The position numbers and the translations under genes were made by a program. A model generated the notes under the pieces. The model saw nothing but the letters and a program-made list of their open reading frames with translations, was not told the origin of the DNA and did no database searches. From JAOUEA01 sp963797635 (GTDB lineage Bacteria > Actinomycetota > UBA4738 > HRBIN12), in assembly GCA_963797635.1 (NCBI GenBank), contig CAWCPZ010000011.1:667524-731523 (forward strand): a DNA stretch of 64,000 nt, read 5' to 3'. This document shows positions 63,398 through 64,000 of the stretch, in pieces (position 1 is the first letter of the stretch; every line of letters starts with the position of its first letter).

Positions 63398-63427
63398 GTG
63401 ATACTGCAATCGGCCTAGGCGAGTCAA
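63398..63427 (-). promoter_or_regulatory. Sigma-70-type promoter for the secreted protein
   Basis: On the minus strand TTGACT (63427-63422), an 18 nt spacer, then TATCAC (63403-63398). The predicted start near 63391 gives a 5' leader of about 56 nt that includes the ribosome-binding site. Confidence 0.6.
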
Positions 63428-63599
63428 CCTCTGGAGTACGCGTGAGGTAACGAAGATCCGACGACGCCTCCCTGGCCCGAAGGCGACGAACCGGTCTCGG
63501 ACAGATACCTGAGATCAGGCATCTCATTTGAGGCACCTCCGGCGATCTTCTGAGTGGACCCAACAACCCCTCGGGGTCCGGTACTCCTCACATCGAAAG

Positions 63600-63631
63600 A
63601 CCCCCGGGAGCGGGCAACCCCGGGGGTTTTT
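63600..63631 (+). terminator. Intrinsic terminator (strong)
   Basis: Stem ACCCCCGGG (63600-63608) pairs with CCCGGGGGT (63619-63627), loop of 10 nt, followed directly by a T5 run to 63631. Orientation is plus. No protein-coding gene ends into it, which suggests a non-coding transcript upstream. Confidence 0.75.
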
Positions 63632-63739
63632 CACGTCGGTCACCGCCCATCTGGGATCGGGCATAACGCCAGAGGGGGGCGGAGCGATGTCCGGATAGGT
63701 CCTCCCTCCTGTGGACCACCCATCGAACACCAGCGTGGA

Positions 63740-63776
63740 AGCCCTCGGAGCCGTCGCTCCGGGGGCTTTCGCCTTT
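63740..63776 (+). terminator. Second hairpin, terminator-like
   Basis: AGCCCTCGGAGC (63740-63751), loop CGTC, GCTCCGGGGGCT (63756-63767): 12 pairs including one T-G. It is followed by TTCGCCTTT, a weak U-tract. It lies 140 nt after the first terminator. Confidence 0.5.
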
Positions 63777-63802
63777 GCGGGGCCGACCTCTCGAGGAACT
63801 CC

Positions 63803-64000
63803 TTGAGGTTTGGCGTGGGTATCGCTCGATTCAAGTTCAACGAAGGCAAGCTCGATGAATTCAAGCGCTTGTCCGCGCATGCGATGGAGATCGTGCGGAC
63901 CACGGAGCCCGGAACGACGAGTCGATGGAGGGCAGCGGATGTCCGATGCATCATCCGTCACTACGCCAAGAGGGTCCCGCATCGAGCGGGACCCTCGTTG
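63803..64000 (+). CDS. Antibiotic-biosynthesis-monooxygenase-like (ABM) frame, partial
   Basis: The frame begins at a TTG (63803, with GAGGAA just upstream) or a GTG (63815) and reads VGIARFKFNEGKLDEFKRLS, then MEIVRTTEPGT, which is the first half of an ABM/quinol-monooxygenase domain (a small haem- and metal-free ferredoxin-like fold). After EPGT the match fades (SRWRAADVRCIIRHYAK), possibly through a frameshift. The frame stays open to the window edge, where a 11 bp inverted repeat sits. It could be intact beyond the edge or a remnant. Confidence 0.4.
   Translation, partial: MRFGVGIARFKFNEGKLDEFKRLSAHAMEIVRTTEPGTTSRWRAADVRCIIRHYAKRVPHRAGPSL
63970..63996. repeat. Inverted repeat at the window edge (possible terminator)
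   Basis: GAGGGTCCCGC (63970-63980), loop ATCGA, GCGGGACCCTC (63986-63996): 11 perfect pairs. The window ends 4 nt later, so a T-run cannot be checked. Confidence 0.45.

Larger units (their letters stand above)
63430..63802 (+). other. Non-coding, structured intergenic stretch with tandem terminators
   Basis: No convincing gene on either strand between the secreted-protein promoter and the ABM-like frame. Small stems are visible (TGAGAT/ATCTCA at 63510-63526, GAGG/CCTC at 63530-63539, and a GGACCC/GGGTCC pair near 63557-63588) ahead of two intrinsic-terminator-like hairpins. The first 200 nt could be a small RNA or an attenuated leader. It matches no riboswitch motif that I know. Confidence 0.4.

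Overview
The window comes from a high-GC actinobacterium (Actinomycetota) of a lineage I cannot name. The evidence is a WhiB-family Fe-S regulator, a SigR/RsrA-type redox sigma/anti-sigma pair, the proteasome activator Bpa, a MarP-like CvpA-protease, a long-insert Rho, and an actinobacterial-style bc1/aa3 respiratory cluster. Coding density is very high. There is one tRNA gene, and I see no insertion sequence, prophage or CRISPR array. The content reads as core chromosome rather than accessory DNA.

Layout. 0-7 kb (minus): DivIVA-domain protein (cut by the window edge), DUF1385 protein, ribosomal protein L31, Rho, transaldolase/fructose-6-P aldolase, 2-phosphoglycerate kinase, cyclic 2,3-diphosphoglycerate synthetase and a metallophosphoesterase. 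7-15.6 kb: MarP-like protease (plus), then a minus-strand aspartate-family operon read as response regulator > argS > lysA(-GNAT) > hom > thrC > thrB. 15.7-23.7 kb (mostly plus): tRNA-Arg(CCG), pdxH, OsmC-like protein (minus), a shattered nifJ-type pyruvate:ferredoxin oxidoreductase, a dihydroorotate-dehydrogenase-like partner, an M20 peptidase and bpa. 23.7-28 kb (minus): polyamine ABC importer potA-D-B-C, also heavily frameshifted. 28-29.6 kb: divergent pyrD/pyrE. 29.6-37 kb: ctaG (minus) and the plus-strand respiratory operon ctaE-qcrC-qcrA-qcrB-ctaC-ctaD-subunit IV. 37-45 kb: methyltransferase, DUF309, GH38 mannosidase plus sarcosine-oxidase-like pair, MarR regulator with a visible operator, GNAT, ABC exporter and an RTX-like secreted protein. 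45-52 kb: family 5 UDG, ABC-F, GNAT, GDPD, WhiB, nth. 50.7-55.2 kb: a tightly packed five-gene minus operon (PIG-L deacetylase, PLP decarboxylase, S51 peptidase, flavin oxidase-like, nitrilase). 55-64 kb: sigR-rsrA, ftsH, a GT2 with a CysS-like N-terminus, alpha/beta hydrolase, cNMP-binding protein, M1 peptidase, a membrane protein, a secreted protein and a structured intergenic region.

Two window-wide properties shape the reading. First, many genes carry frameshifts. In every isolated case I resolved, the gene length modulo 3 fits one or two inserted bases, and the protein resumes perfectly after the shift. I read these as insertion-type assembly errors, not gene decay, except possibly in two dense patches (nifJ and pot). 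These insertions also create false gene fusions. Second, at least ten start codons lie only 6-8 nt downstream of a TANNNT hexamer, which points to widespread leaderless transcription.

The most interesting biology is the cyclic 2,3-diphosphoglycerate pathway beside transaldolase and rho, a LysA-GNAT fusion that cannot be explained by a hidden stop codon, a CysS-tail/GT2 fusion, the five-gene nitrilase/decarboxylase operon, and a perfect MarR-type dyad.
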